DNA from: Bog-473 sp963850095
Lineage (GTDB): Bacteria; Actinomycetota; Acidimicrobiia; Acidimicrobiales; RAAP-2
Assembly: GCA_963850095.1 (NCBI GenBank)
Contig: CAWKJX010000011.1
Location: 1 to 64,000, forward strand
DNA length: 64,000 nucleotides
Direction of reading: 5' to 3'
In this document: positions 1 to 8,957 of the stretch, one piece after another
How positions within the stretch are numbered: position 1 is the stretch's first letter
Layout: every line of letters starts with the position of its first letter
The notes under the pieces: generated by a model
Told to the model about the DNA's origin: nothing
Database searches by the model: none
What the model saw: only the letters and a program-made list of their open reading frames with translations
Program-made: the position numbers and the translations under genes

Positions 1-163
1 GCTTTCTCCTCGCCGCCGCCGCAGACTGAGCGGCCCCGGCGGCCCCGGCGGGGCGGAGGCCTGACCCGGACGCCGGACGACGCGTCCTCCGGCTCGGGGG
101 GCGGCTCGGGGCGGGCGGAGGGACGTGGCCGACCACCTGCACGCATCGGGCAACGTCCGCCAG

Positions 164-247
<84 letters not shown>

Positions 248-368
248 GAGCGACCGGCCAACAGTAGTCCCTGCACCCGACCGGTTTGTCCGCAGAGGCC
301 TAGTTGACCTGGTCAGACGCCCAGCGAATCCCTCGGTAGTACTCCAGCCCAGTAATCTCTGGGAGACC

Positions 369-1025
369 ATGGGACTCCAGCAGTTTGAGGAGCGACTCGA
401 GCGTCTGGTGGAGGGAACGTTGGCAAAGCCATTTCGAAGCAGCCTCCAGCCGGTCGAAATCGGGCGGAGGCTCACACGCGAGATGGACCTGCACCGGCGG
501 GTGGGCGTGCGCGGCCTCATTGCGCCGAACGCCTTCGCGGTGACCCTCTCGCCCGCCGACGTCAGCCGGTTCGCCAACTTCATCGACGCGCTGTCCCGGG
601 AGCTCTCCGACGCCGCCCGGGAGCACGCCCGCATCGAGGGATACTCCTTCGTGGGACCGGTCGAGGTCGAGATCTTCGAGGGGTCCAGCCTCAAGCCCGG
701 CCGCTTCACCGTGGCCGCCGAGGTCCGCGAGAGCGAGGACGGGGGCTTCCTGGCCGAACTCGTCCTGCCCGACGGCCGCCGGGTCAGTCTGGGCTCCGAG
801 CCCCTGGTCATCGGTCGGTTGCCGGAGTGCGACGTCGTGCTGCCGGACTCCAACGTCAGCCGCCGCCACGCCGAGCTGCGGCGCCAGGGCGACGGGGTGT
901 TCGTCACCGACCTCGGCTCGACCAACGGAACCAGGGTGAACGGCAGTCCCATCCGAGAACAGCTCCTGGCCAGCGGCGACGAGGTCAGCGTGGGGTCGAC
1001 GAGACTCATTTTTGAAATGTCGTGA
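369..1025 (+). CDS. fhaA: FHA domain protein with DUF3662 (FhaA)
   Basis: A 218-residue cytoplasmic phosphothreonine-binding adaptor. Residues 1 to about 115 match the DUF3662 domain typical of FhaA (start MGLQQFEERLERLVEG). Residues about 135-218 form an FHA domain with GRLPECDVVLPD, SNVSRRHAEL and DLGSTNGTRVNG, which carry the usual Arg, Ser-Arg-x-His and Asn residues for pThr binding. Mycobacterial FhaA is more than twice as long, so the long linker is missing here. The stop overlaps the GTG start of the next FHA gene by 4 bases (GTGA), so the two are translationally coupled. The family links PknB signalling to peptidoglycan precursor export. Confidence 0.93.
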   Translation: MGLQQFEERLERLVEGTLAKPFRSSLQPVEIGRRLTREMDLHRRVGVRGLIAPNAFAVTLSPADVSRFANFIDALSRELSDAAREHARIEGYSFVGPVEVEIFEGSSLKPGRFTVAAEVRESEDGGFLAELVLPDGRRVSLGSEPLVIGRLPECDVVLPDSNVSRRHAELRRQGDGVFVTDLGSTNGTRVNGSPIREQLLASGDEVSVGSTRLIFEMS

Positions 1026-1555
1026 CCACGCCGGGGGCGGTGGCGGACCTGCTGGCCACGCAGAACCTCAACGCGGTGCTGCACATCCTGCAGTGGGGAG
1101 TGATCGCGCTGATTTTCATCTTCTTCCTCCGCGTCATCCGCGCCGTGTGGGTCGAAATGAGCCCGGCCACCGTTCGCAAGCCACGGTCGCTTCGCCGCCA
1201 GGAGAAGCGCGAACTGCGGGCCGCGGCGCAACCGGCGGCCGAACGGGCGGCACCACGCCGGCGCCAGCTCTACCTCAAGGCCGTCCAGCCGCCCCCCTAC
1301 GCCGGGCGCACCTTCGACCTCGATGACGAGCTGACCATCGGGCGTTCGCCCGGCTGCGGTGTCGCCATGACCGACGACATCTATACCTCCACGCTGCACG
1401 CCCGCCTGTTCCGTCACAACGACCAGCTCTGGGTCGAGGACCTCGGTTCGACCAACGGCACCTACGTCAACTCTGAGCAGATCTCCCAGGCGGTCCGTCT
1501 CGGCAAGGGTGATCTGCTCCAAATCGGCGCGACCGTGTTCGAGGTGTCCCGGTGA
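1022..1555 (+). CDS. fhaB: membrane-anchored FHA domain protein (FhaB/FipA)
   Basis: A 177-residue protein beginning with GTG inside the fhaA stop overlap. Residues about 20-40 form one transmembrane helix (LQWGVIALIFIFFLRVI). A basic, Ala/Arg-rich linker follows. The C-terminal FHA domain (about 90-175) has TIGRSPGCGVAMTD, STLHARLF and DLGSTNGTYVN. FhaB/FipA-type proteins are read by Ser/Thr kinase phosphorylation and act at the division site. Its stop overlaps the phosphatase start by 4 bases, so fhaA-fhaB-pstP is one coupled operon. Confidence 0.93.
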   Translation: MTTPGAVADLLATQNLNAVLHILQWGVIALIFIFFLRVIRAVWVEMSPATVRKPRSLRRQEKRELRAAAQPAAERAAPRRRQLYLKAVQPPPYAGRTFDLDDELTIGRSPGCGVAMTDDIYTSTLHARLFRHNDQLWVEDLGSTNGTYVNSEQISQAVRLGKGDLLQIGATVFEVSR

Positions 1556-2451
1556 CCGTGCTGCGGTCCGGTTCGGCCACCGACGTGGGCCGCGTCCGCA
1601 CCGTCAACCAGGACATTCCGCTCGAGCGACCCAACCTCTACGCCGTAGCCGACGGCATGGGAGGTCACGCCGGCGGCGAAGTGGCGGCACGCGTGGCGGT
1701 CGAGGCGCTCGAGCAGGCGTTCGAACGCGCGCCCACCTCCGACGGGCTGCGCCACGCCTTCTCCGAGGCGAACACCGCCATTTGGCAGGAGAGCCAGGCC
1801 AACATGGACCTGCGGGGGATGGGCACCACCTTGACCGCGGTGGCGCTCGTCGGCAGTCCCGACGGCCACGACGTGCTGGCGTTGGGCAACGTCGGCGACT
1901 CGCGGGCCTACGTGTTCTCCGACGGGCAAATGTTCCAAGTGACCGACGACCACAGCCTGGCCGAAGAGCGCATGCGCCAGGGCGAAATGACCGAGGCCGA
2001 GGCCGCCATCCACCCGCAGCGGCACATCCTGACCCGCGCCCTCGGCGTCTCCACCGAGGTGGAGGCCGACATGTGGGAGCTGCACCTCCGCACGGGGGAC
2101 CGGCTCCTGCTCTGCTCCGACGGACTGTCCAACGAGGTGGGCACGGACGAAATGGCGGAAATCCTCGAGGAGGTGGATGACCCGGGGGAGGCGGCCCACC
2201 GGCTGGTCGAGGTGGCCAACGAGCACGGTGGCTCCGACAACATCACGGTGGTCATCGTCGACGTCCAGGTGGGCGAGGAGGGCAACGGAAAGCCGTCCCT
2301 CGCCACGCCGCTGGCCGCTCTCCCGATCGGGGCCACCGAGGCCACTTACGGTACGGACAGTCCCGACTCCGACGCCGACGCCGACGCCGAGAGCGAGCAC
2401 GCGTCGCGACCGGGTCGGTCGCCGCCGACCTGGCCGCCACCTCACTGCTGA
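1552..2451 (+). CDS. pstP: PP2C-type Ser/Thr phosphatase, catalytic part (PstP)
   Basis: This open frame carries a complete PP2C catalytic domain over residues about 5-245. Metal-binding motifs are visible as ADGMGGHAGGE, GDSRAYVF and CSDGLSNEV, ending with GGSDNITVVIVD. The role is dephosphorylation of PknB-type kinases and their substrates. The frame then enters an Asp/Ala-rich stretch and stops after a tail that looks shifted. Near 2400, frame 3 takes over with plausible protein (VATGSVAADLAATSLL). Near 2660 the original frame resumes and leads to a transmembrane helix. I infer one gene, 1552-3243, broken by two compensating indels. GTG start within the fhaB stop. Confidence 0.9.
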   Translation: MTVLRSGSATDVGRVRTVNQDIPLERPNLYAVADGMGGHAGGEVAARVAVEALEQAFERAPTSDGLRHAFSEANTAIWQESQANMDLRGMGTTLTAVALVGSPDGHDVLALGNVGDSRAYVFSDGQMFQVTDDHSLAEERMRQGEMTEAEAAIHPQRHILTRALGVSTEVEADMWELHLRTGDRLLLCSDGLSNEVGTDEMAEILEEVDDPGEAAHRLVEVANEHGGSDNITVVIVDVQVGEEGNGKPSLATPLAALPIGATEATYGTDSPDSDADADAESEHASRPGRSPPTWPPPHC

Positions 2452-2511
2452 CCACTGCCCTGCGCGACGACGAGACGGCGGTCGTGCCGGCGGCCGACGC
2501 GCTGTCCCGCG

Positions 2512-3243
2512 GTGCCCGGCTCGGGTTCGGTGACGACAAGGACCACGCCTCCCTGGCCGAGGAGGGACCGCACAGCGACGAGTTCTTCGTCGGGTCCGTC
2601 GCGTCGGTCCCGCTGTCGCGTTCGACCGCCCGCGTGCCGCCCGCTCCGGCGACCCCCGGCGCCGGCCCGCTCCGACGAGAAGGAGAGCCGCGGCGCTCGC
2701 CGGCGCCGTCTCGGCATCCCGCGCCGCATCACCCTGCGGGTCATCGGCTTCGTCCTCCTCGTGGTCGCCGTGCCGGTGGGCGTCTATTTCGCCATCAAGT
2801 GGTACGCCTACGACAACTGGTACGTGACGCTGCAACACGATCAGATAGTCGTCAAGCAGGGCCAGCAGGGGGGTGTGCTCTGGTTCAAGCCGAAGGTGGT
2901 GGACCACACCGGCCACACCAGCAGCCAGGTCCCCGATCAGGCCATCGGGCCGCTCAAGGCCGGGGTGCAGGAAGGCTCGCTGACCAGCGCCCAGGCGTAC
3001 GTGCGCCGCCTGCTCAACGAGGCCACGACCACCACCACAACCACCATCCCCAAGACGACCACCACCGTGCCGTCCAACCACTTCGTCCCCGCGCCGACCG
3101 CTACCACTGTGCCCCCGCCCGCCACCACCACCACGACGACCACGGCCGTGGCCACGGCGGCGGTGCAGACCACGGTGACGCAGTTCGTGCAGACCACCAG
3201 CGCGGTGGCAGCCGCGCCGGCCGCCACCGGAGGCACACCGTGA
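2512..3243 (+). CDS. C-terminal membrane and extracellular part of PstP (frame-disrupted)
   Basis: This is probably the 3' part of pstP rather than a separate gene. The first 60 or so residues of the open frame look like shifted sequence. From about 2660 it reads as protein, with a basic stretch (RRRRLGIPRRITLR), one transmembrane helix (VIGFVLLVVAVPVGVYFAI), and an extracellular segment with WYVTLQHDQIVVKQG and WFKPKVVDHT. It ends in a Thr/Pro-rich wall-spanning tail containing runs of Thr. Full-length actinobacterial PstP has exactly this order: catalytic domain, juxtamembrane linker, single helix, external domain. The stop is only 85 bases before the kinase start, leaving no room for RodA or PbpA. 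Confidence 0.7.
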   Translation: MPGSGSVTTRTTPPWPRRDRTATSSSSGPSRRSRCRVRPPACRPLRRPPAPARSDEKESRGARRRRLGIPRRITLRVIGFVLLVVAVPVGVYFAIKWYAYDNWYVTLQHDQIVVKQGQQGGVLWFKPKVVDHTGHTSSQVPDQAIGPLKAGVQEGSLTSAQAYVRRLLNEATTTTTTTIPKTTTTVPSNHFVPAPTATTVPPPATTTTTTTAVATAAVQTTVTQFVQTTSAVAAAPAATGGTP

Positions 3244-3328
3244 CGAGAGCGACCATGACCACCAATCCGCCCGCGACGACCCGGTCCGAGCCTTTCGGCC
3301 CGGTCATCCCAGCGTAGGCTCGGGCGCC

Positions 3329-5320
3329 ATGCAACCGGTCGACACCCCGCGCGTCTACTCGGGCCGATACGAGCTGACCCACCTGGTCGCACGCGGCGGC
3401 ATGGCCCAGGTGTACCGCGCCATGGACCGCCAGCTCGATAGGCCGGTCGCGCTCAAGGTCCTCTTCCCCGAACTGTCCATCGACCTGACCTTCGTCGAGC
3501 GCTTCCGGCGCGAGGCCCAGGCCGCCGCCAACCTCTCCCATCCGAACATCGTCCCCGTCTTCGACTGGGGCGAGGACGACGGCACCTACTTCATCGTCAT
3601 GGAATACGTCGACGGCCGGGCCCTCTCCGCCGTGCTGCGCGACCCCAATCCGCTGCCGCCGCGCCAGATCGCCACCATCGGCGCCGGCGTGGCCGCCGCC
3701 CTCGCCTTCGCCCACCGCCACGGCGTGGTGCACCGCGACGTGAAGCCCGGCAACGTGCTCATCACGCCCGAGGGCGAGGTCAAGGTCACCGACTTCGGCA
3801 TCGCCCGGGCCATCAACACCGAGGAGAGCCTCACCCAGACGGGCGCCGTCATGGGCACCGCCGCCTACTTCTCGCCCGAGCAGGCCGAGGGCAAGGGCGT
3901 CGATGCCCGCAGCGACATCTACTCGCTCGGTGTCGTCCTCTACGAAATGTCGGTCGGGCGCCCGCCCTTCACCGGGGACTCCCCGGTCGCCGTCGCCTCC
4001 AAGCACGTCCGCGACACGCCGGTGCTGCCCCGGGAGGCCAACCCGGCCGTGCCCGCCGCGCTCGAGGCCGTGGTGATGAAGGCCATGGCCAAGAACCCCG
4101 ACGACCGCTACGGATCGGCCGAGGAGCTGCGGGCCGACCTCCTCCGCTTCGCCGAGGGCCGCCCGGTCGAGGCCGGCGACCCCGGTGTCACCTCCATGAT
4201 GACGACGGTCGGGGTCGCCGCCGGGGCCACCCAGGCCACGCGGGTCGTCACCACGACCGGACGGACCATGGCCGTCCCCGACGGCTCCACCCCTCCCGCC
4301 GGCTCGGAGGACATGGAGCGGCGCAAGCGCACGCGCAACCTGGTCATCCTCCTGGTCGTCCTCCTCGCCGCGCTCGGCATCATCGCCTTCTTCCTCTTGC
4401 GCTCGGTGTTGGGCGGCAACGTCACCGTGCCGAACGTGGTGGGTCAGTCCCAGCAAAAGGCCACCCAGACCCTCCAGAACGATCACCTGGCCGTGGGCGG
4501 CACGACGTCGGAGTTGAACGTCTTCTACGGGCAGGGCACCGTGGTGGCGACCGATCCCAAGGAGGGCACCTCGCTGGCCAAGAATTCCTCGGTCAAGCTG
4601 GTGCTCAGCGCGGGTGCCGGCACACCGGTGCCCAAGGTGACGGGCCTGCAGCTCACGCCCGCCACCCAGCTGATCCAGGACGCCGGGCTCAGCTACGCCG
4701 TGAAGTACGTCAACAGCAACGAGCCCGTGGGCACGGTGCTCGGGCAATCTCCCAACCCGGGCACCAAAATCGCACCCAGCCAGAAGGTCCACCTGACCGT
4801 GTCGGGCAATCAGACCTCGGTCTCGGTTCCCAGCGTCCTCGGACAGTCGGCAGCGTCGGCCGGATCGATCCTGTCGCACGCCGGCCTCAACGTGGGTACG
4901 CAGAACAGCGGTTGCCCGAACGGTCAGTACTCGGCCGGAGAGGTGGCGGCCCAGTCACCGGCGCCGAACACGCCGGCCCAGCCCAACAGCTCGGTCAACA
5001 TTGAGGTGTCCAACTGTGTCGCCGTCCCGAGCGTGGTCGGCCAGACGTCGACGTCGGCCCAGTCGGCCATCACCAATGCCGGCCTGGTGCCCAATGCGAC
5101 CTTCGACACCACGTGCGCCAACAACGCGCAGCCGGGCAACGTCGACAACCAGTCCCCGGCGGCGAACGCGCAGGTGGCCAGCGGGTCCACGGTGAACATC
5201 TCGGTGTGCCAGTCGAACACCACCACCACGACCACCACCACGTCGACCACCACGCCGACGTCCACCACGTCCACGTTGCTTCCGGGCGGACCTCCGACGA
5301 CGCCCCCGACGAAGCCGTAG
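3329..5320 (+). CDS. pknB: PASTA-domain Ser/Thr protein kinase (PknB/Stk1 family)
   Basis: A 663-residue receptor kinase that senses muropeptides or lipid II and phosphorylates cell-wall and division proteins. The kinase domain is at residues about 10-275: glycine loop LVARGGMAQVYRA, VALKVLFPE lysine, catalytic HRDVKPGNVL near 133, TDFGIARA near 154, and activation loop threonines in SLTQTGAVMGTAAYFSPEQ. A transmembrane helix lies at about 336-357 (LVILLVVLLAALGIIAFFLL). Four PASTA repeats follow (about 365-632), two with an unusual extra Cys pair. The tail is Thr-rich. The start is ATG at 3329. The phosphatase lies immediately upstream, as expected for an antagonistic pair. Confidence 0.96.
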   Translation: MQPVDTPRVYSGRYELTHLVARGGMAQVYRAMDRQLDRPVALKVLFPELSIDLTFVERFRREAQAAANLSHPNIVPVFDWGEDDGTYFIVMEYVDGRALSAVLRDPNPLPPRQIATIGAGVAAALAFAHRHGVVHRDVKPGNVLITPEGEVKVTDFGIARAINTEESLTQTGAVMGTAAYFSPEQAEGKGVDARSDIYSLGVVLYEMSVGRPPFTGDSPVAVASKHVRDTPVLPREANPAVPAALEAVVMKAMAKNPDDRYGSAEELRADLLRFAEGRPVEAGDPGVTSMMTTVGVAAGATQATRVVTTTGRTMAVPDGSTPPAGSEDMERRKRTRNLVILLVVLLAALGIIAFFLLRSVLGGNVTVPNVVGQSQQKATQTLQNDHLAVGGTTSELNVFYGQGTVVATDPKEGTSLAKNSSVKLVLSAGAGTPVPKVTGLQLTPATQLIQDAGLSYAVKYVNSNEPVGTVLGQSPNPGTKIAPSQKVHLTVSGNQTSVSVPSVLGQSAASAGSILSHAGLNVGTQNSGCPNGQYSAGEVAAQSPAPNTPAQPNSSVNIEVSNCVAVPSVVGQTSTSAQSAITNAGLVPNATFDTTCANNAQPGNVDNQSPAANAQVASGSTVNISVCQSNTTTTTTTTSTTTPTSTTSTLLPGGPPTTPPTKP

Positions 5321-5365
5321 CCCGCGCGGCGGACCGCCCCCGCCGAAGCGCCCGCAGGCGCCGCT

Positions 5366-5959
5366 TCAGGCGACCGGCGCCGCCCTCAGCTGGCCCAGGA
5401 AGTTGGCCAGCAGCGCCGGCCCCGAGGCCGTCAGCACCGACTCGGGATGGAACTGCACACCCTCGACGGGGAGCGAGCGGTGGCGCAGCCCCATGACGAC
5501 GCCGTCCGTCGAGGTCGCCGTGACCTCCAAGGCGGCCGGCACCGACTCGGGCCGCACGACGAGCGAGTGGTAGCGGGTGGCCACGAACGGGTTGGGCAGC
5601 CCGGCGAAGATCCCCTGGCCGTCGTGGTGGATCTCGGACGTCTTGCCGTGCATCAGGTGCGGGGCGGCCACGATGTCGCCGCCGTAGGCCTGGCCGATGC
5701 ACTGGTGCCCCAGGCAGACCCCCAGCAGCGGAATGTCGCCGGCCAGCGCCTCGATCGCCTCCAGGCTCACCCCGCCGTCCTCGGGCCGGCCCGGGCCGGG
5801 CGAAATGAGCACGGCGTCGGGCCGCTCGGCCCGGATGCCCCCGACATCGATGGCGTCGTTGCGGAACACCACCGGCTCGGCCCCCAGCTCCCCCAGCTCC
5901 TGGACGAGGTTGTAGACGAAGGAGTCGTAGTTGTCGATGACCAGCACCCGCGCGCCCAT
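5366..5959 (-). CDS. trpG: glutamine amidotransferase, anthranilate/aminodeoxychorismate synthase component II
   Basis: A 197-residue class I amidotransferase that releases ammonia from glutamine for anthranilate (TrpG) or aminodeoxychorismate (PabA) synthesis. The triad is intact: nucleophile in LLGVCLGHQCIG, and His and Glu in GVQFHPESV. The N-terminus VLVIDNYDSFVYNL and the oxyanion segment ISPGPGRPEDGG are typical. The start is ATG at 5959; the open frame upstream of it is not protein-like. It converges with pknB and sits beside crgA, the same neighbours as mycobacterial trpG. No synthase component I is in the window, so TrpG versus PabA is undecided. Confidence 0.93.
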   Translation of the reverse strand: MGARVLVIDNYDSFVYNLVQELGELGAEPVVFRNDAIDVGGIRAERPDAVLISPGPGRPEDGGVSLEAIEALAGDIPLLGVCLGHQCIGQAYGGDIVAAPHLMHGKTSEIHHDGQGIFAGLPNPFVATRYHSLVVRPESVPAALEVTATSTDGVVMGLRHRSLPVEGVQFHPESVLTASGPALLANFLGQLRAAPVA

Positions 5960-6034
5960 GGGCGGCCGATCGTACCCAATGAGCGGGGCCGCCCCCGCCG
6001 GGAGCCGCGCCGTGCCGCTGGCTAACCTCGTGCC

Positions 6035-6352
6035 ATGGCAACGAGCACCAAGGGCCCGGGCGGCGCCTCGCGCCGAGGCAAGTCGTCCTCCGGCCGCACC
6101 ACGTCGAAGGTCGGGCGCTACAAGTCGGCCGAGGAGTCGGGCCGCTACACCGCTCCCATCCCCAAGAGCGTGCGCCACAGCCCGCCGTGGTTCGGCGCCA
6201 TGGTCCTCATCCTTCTCATCGGCGGGGTGATCGTCATCACGGTGAACTACCTGGCCCACCTGCCGTTCGCGGCACACGGCTCCCCGTGGGGCCTCGTCGC
6301 CGGCCTGGTGATGATCTTCGCCGGCTTCCTCGCCGCCACCAAATACCACTAG
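6035..6352 (+). CDS. crgA: cell division protein CrgA
   Basis: A 105-residue septation regulator that binds FtsZ, FtsQ and PBPs. The N-terminal 50 residues are basic and polar and end in the family signature GRYTAPIPKSVRHSPPW. Two transmembrane helices follow at about 55-73 (GAMVLILLIGGVIVITVNYL) and 83-101 (WGLVAGLVMIFAGFLAATKY). Length and topology are standard for CrgA. It is divergent from the amidotransferase gene across about 75 bases that must contain both promoters. Position next to the kinase block matches other actinobacteria. Confidence 0.95.
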   Translation: MATSTKGPGGASRRGKSSSGRTTSKVGRYKSAEESGRYTAPIPKSVRHSPPWFGAMVLILLIGGVIVITVNYLAHLPFAAHGSPWGLVAGLVMIFAGFLAATKYH

Positions 6353-6433
6353 CCAGGGAGCCGCGTCGCCGCGCTTCCCGGAGGCCGGCCCCGTTCGTCC
6401 TCCGCCGACCCCTAGCCGGGGGCCGAGCCTGGC

Positions 6434-7612
6434 CTAACCCAGCCGCTCAATGACGGTGGCGTTGGCCAGGCCGCCGCCCTCGCACATGGTGAGCAGGCCC
6501 CAGCGGCCATTGGTGCGCTCGAGCTCGTTGAGCAAGGTGCCGAGCAGCTTGCCGCCCGAGGCGCCCAGCGGGTGGCCCAGCGCGATGGCGCCGCCGTTGG
6601 GGTTCACGATCTCCATGTTGGGGTGGTGCTCCTTCTCCCATGCCAACACGACCGAGGCGAAGGCCTCGTTGATCTCCACCGCGTCGATGTCGTCCATGGT
6701 GAGCTTGGCCCGCTCGAGCACCGTGGTCGTGGCCGGGATGGGCCCGGTGAGCATGGTCACGGGGTCGACGCCGGCCAGCGCGAAGGCGTGGAAGCGGGCC
6801 CGCGGGCGCAAGCCGAGCGCGTTGGCCTTCTCCTCGCTCATGATCAGGACGGCCGACGATCCGTCGGTGATCTGCGACGAGTTCCCGGCAGTGACCTTGC
6901 CGTCCTCCTTGAAGGCGGGCTTCAGGTTGGCCAGGGCCTCCACCGTCGAACCGGGCCGGATGCCCTCGTCGGACGTGAGCAGGTCGCCCGTCTCCTTGCC
7001 CTCCTCGTCCTTTATGGCCACCGGGATGATCTCGTTCTCGAAACGGCCCTCCTCGGTGGCCCGCGCCGCCCGCTGGTGGCTCTGCACCGAGAAGGCGTCG
7101 AGGTCCTCGCGTGAGATGCCCCACTGGTCGGCGATCATTTCGGCGCCGATGCCCTGCCCCTTCAGGCCGCCCTTCTCGGCGTAACGAGCCATCATGCGCG
7201 GACCGAACGGGAAGCCGAAGTCGCGTACCACCGAGGCGCCCATCGGGGTGTGGGTCATGGACTCGACGCCGGCAGCGATGGCGATGTCGTACGCACCGGC
7301 CATGACGCCCTGGGCGGCGAAGTGCACGGCCTGCTGCGACGAGCCGCACTGGCGGTCGATCGTCGTGGCCGGCACCGACTCGGGCCAGCCGGCCGCCAGC
7401 ACTGCGTTGCGGCCGATGTTGAGCGACTGCTCGGAGACCTGCATGACGCAGCCCATGATCACGTCGTCGACGAGTGCCGGGTCCAGCTTGTTGCGCTCGG
7501 CCAGGGCCATGAGCGATTCGGAGGCCAGATCGACGGCGTGCCAGCCTCGCAGCTTCCCGTTGCGCTTGCCGCCGGCGGTCCGGACGGCGTCGACGATGAC
7601 GGCGGTGGTCAT
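6434..7612 (-). CDS. acetyl-CoA acetyltransferase / thiolase
   Basis: A 392-residue thiolase that condenses or cleaves acyl-CoA with CoA. The acylated cysteine is in DRQCGSSQQAVHFAAQ near residue 91. The catalytic His is in GGAIALGHPLGASGG, and the second Cys in LTMCEGGGLANATVI. The N-terminus is VIVDAVRTAGGKRNGKLRGW. The start ATG at 7612 follows a good GGAGAA ribosome site; upstream codons are not protein-like. Length fits the steroid or fatty-acid beta-oxidation thiolases (FadA/AcAT type). Substrate range cannot be read from sequence. It diverges from a PaaI-type thioesterase gene. Confidence 0.94.
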   Translation of the reverse strand: MTTAVIVDAVRTAGGKRNGKLRGWHAVDLASESLMALAERNKLDPALVDDVIMGCVMQVSEQSLNIGRNAVLAAGWPESVPATTIDRQCGSSQQAVHFAAQGVMAGAYDIAIAAGVESMTHTPMGASVVRDFGFPFGPRMMARYAEKGGLKGQGIGAEMIADQWGISREDLDAFSVQSHQRAARATEEGRFENEIIPVAIKDEEGKETGDLLTSDEGIRPGSTVEALANLKPAFKEDGKVTAGNSSQITDGSSAVLIMSEEKANALGLRPRARFHAFALAGVDPVTMLTGPIPATTTVLERAKLTMDDIDAVEINEAFASVVLAWEKEHHPNMEIVNPNGGAIALGHPLGASGGKLLGTLLNELERTNGRWGLLTMCEGGGLANATVIERLG

Positions 7613-7735
7613 GGTGGGTTCTCCTTCCAATTCCGGCGGGCCGCTCCCTGCCGGTTCAGAACAGGCATCCATTCTACCTGCCGGGGTTCTGAGCACCATT
7701 TGGCCGTGCCGCCGGACCGCTAGGGTCTCCCGGCG

Positions 7736-8206
7736 ATGGCAGACACCGGCCGGGGCCGGCCCAAGGACATGGACCGCTGGCTGGGCGACGGCGGCATGCC
7801 GATCATTGAGGTCGTCGGGGGCTCCTTCACCGGTTACGGGGTCGACGGCGAGGACCTGGGTTGGGCCACCGGAACCTTCACCCCGACCGACCTGGCCTGC
7901 AACCCGCACGGCATCACCCAGGCCGGGGTCCACTCCCTCCTGCTCGACGCCTGCATGAATTTCGCCATCAACGCCGCTTTGCCCGGCAAAGCCCGTACCC
8001 GCGGCACCCTCGAGATGAAGACCGAGACCATGCGCCCCGCCATGAGGGGCGAGCCCTACGTCATGCGGGGCGAGGTGGCGCGCCTGGCCAAGCAGGTGGC
8101 CTACGGCGAGGCGACGGTGCGGGACCCCGAAGGTGTGCTCGTGAGCCGGGCCACGGGGACCTTTCTCCTCCATCGACCCGACCCCGACCCCGCTCCTCCC
8201 GGCTGA
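7736..8206 (+). CDS. PaaI-like hotdog-fold thioesterase
   Basis: A 156-residue single hotdog-domain protein that probably hydrolyses acyl- or aryl-CoA thioesters. The core runs from about residue 35 to 148. GWATGTFTPTDLACNPHGITQAGVHSLLL contains the helix-preceding segment in which PaaI enzymes hold their catalytic Asn/Asp, and LLDACMNFAINAAL forms the hot-dog helix. The strands GTLEMKTETMRPAMRGE and VRDPEGVLVSRATGTFLL follow. No signal peptide. It is divergent from the thiolase gene and 10 bases ahead of a ComF-like gene. Physiological substrate unknown. Confidence 0.85.
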   Translation: MADTGRGRPKDMDRWLGDGGMPIIEVVGGSFTGYGVDGEDLGWATGTFTPTDLACNPHGITQAGVHSLLLDACMNFAINAALPGKARTRGTLEMKTETMRPAMRGEPYVMRGEVARLAKQVAYGEATVRDPEGVLVSRATGTFLLHRPDPDPAPPG

Positions 8207-8216
8207 CCCCTACCGG

Positions 8217-8957
8217 GTGCCGCCACCCGGACCCGGGGTCTGTCTCGTCTGCTGTGGGCCGAACCGGACCGACCACGCCCACTGTTTCGCGTGTCGCTGG
8301 GTGGCGCGCCGGCTGGGCGCACTCCTGGTCCCCGTGTTCCCGGTGCGGTTGTGCCCGTTGCCCGGCCCGCTCTACCGCGTGCTCCTCGGCTACAAGGAGT
8401 CGCCGGTGGCCGAGGCGCGGGCCCGCTTCGCCCCCATGGTGCGACTCCTCTTCGACGGCTTCCTGGCCGAGCACGCCAACTGCCTGAACAGGGCCGCGGG
8501 CGGACCGCTCGACCTGGTGTTGCCGGTCCCGTCGACGGCGCGCCCCTGCGGTTCGCCCCTGCACGGCGTGGCCGGCCTGGCCGATTCCGCCACCAGCCGG
8601 ACCGGCGCGCGCTGGTCGCCGCTCCTGCTCACGCGGGGCTCCCGACCGCTCGGCCACATGCAGCCCGACCGCGCGGGCTTCGCCGTCGCCGCCGCGTTCG
8701 CCAGCGCCGCTCGGGGCTCGCGCGTCCTCCTGCTCGACGACACCTACGTGAGCGGCGCCCGCGCGCAGAGCGCTGCCGCCGCGTTGCGGCGCGCCGGTGC
8801 CACCTCGGTGGTGGTCGCCGTCCTGGGCCGCGTGCTGCGCACCGATCGCGTCGCGCTGCCGCCCGACTTTCGAACCGCCCCCGCCCCCGCCGACGGCGTC
8901 CCGGACCGGCCGCGATCGTGTTGCCGCTGCGTTCAGACCGGGGCGCCGACCGAGTAG
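8217..8957 (+). CDS. ComF-like phosphoribosyltransferase-fold protein
   Basis: A 246-residue protein from GTG at 8217. The N-terminus has a CLVCC...CFAC cysteine set resembling the zinc-finger of ComF proteins. The C-terminal half has a PRPP-binding loop, VLLLDDTYVSGARAQSAA near residue 180, and the segment DLVLPVPST near 100. ComF-family proteins are tied to DNA uptake in some bacteria, but many actinobacterial members have no tested role. The last 25 bases overlap the 3' end of the convergent SDR gene, so its true C-terminus may be a little shorter if an indel lies near the end. Confidence 0.75.
   Translation: MPPPGPGVCLVCCGPNRTDHAHCFACRWVARRLGALLVPVFPVRLCPLPGPLYRVLLGYKESPVAEARARFAPMVRLLFDGFLAEHANCLNRAAGGPLDLVLPVPSTARPCGSPLHGVAGLADSATSRTGARWSPLLLTRGSRPLGHMQPDRAGFAVAAAFASAARGSRVLLLDDTYVSGARAQSAAAALRRAGATSVVVAVLGRVLRTDRVALPPDFRTAPAPADGVPDRPRSCCRCVQTGAPTE

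Noticed and set aside
1462..3081. Long minus-strand open frame opposite fhaB/pstP
   Set aside because: It is a high-GC shadow with low-complexity His/Gly/Val sequence and no domain; the plus strand carries known domains.
2937..5320. Minus-strand valine-rich frames opposite the kinase and phosphatase tails
   Set aside because: They are mirror translations of the Thr-rich codons (ACC/GGT).
6434..8173. A 579-residue fusion upstream of the thiolase
   Set aside because: The first 187 residues are not protein-like and lie opposite the thioesterase gene; the true start is at 7612.
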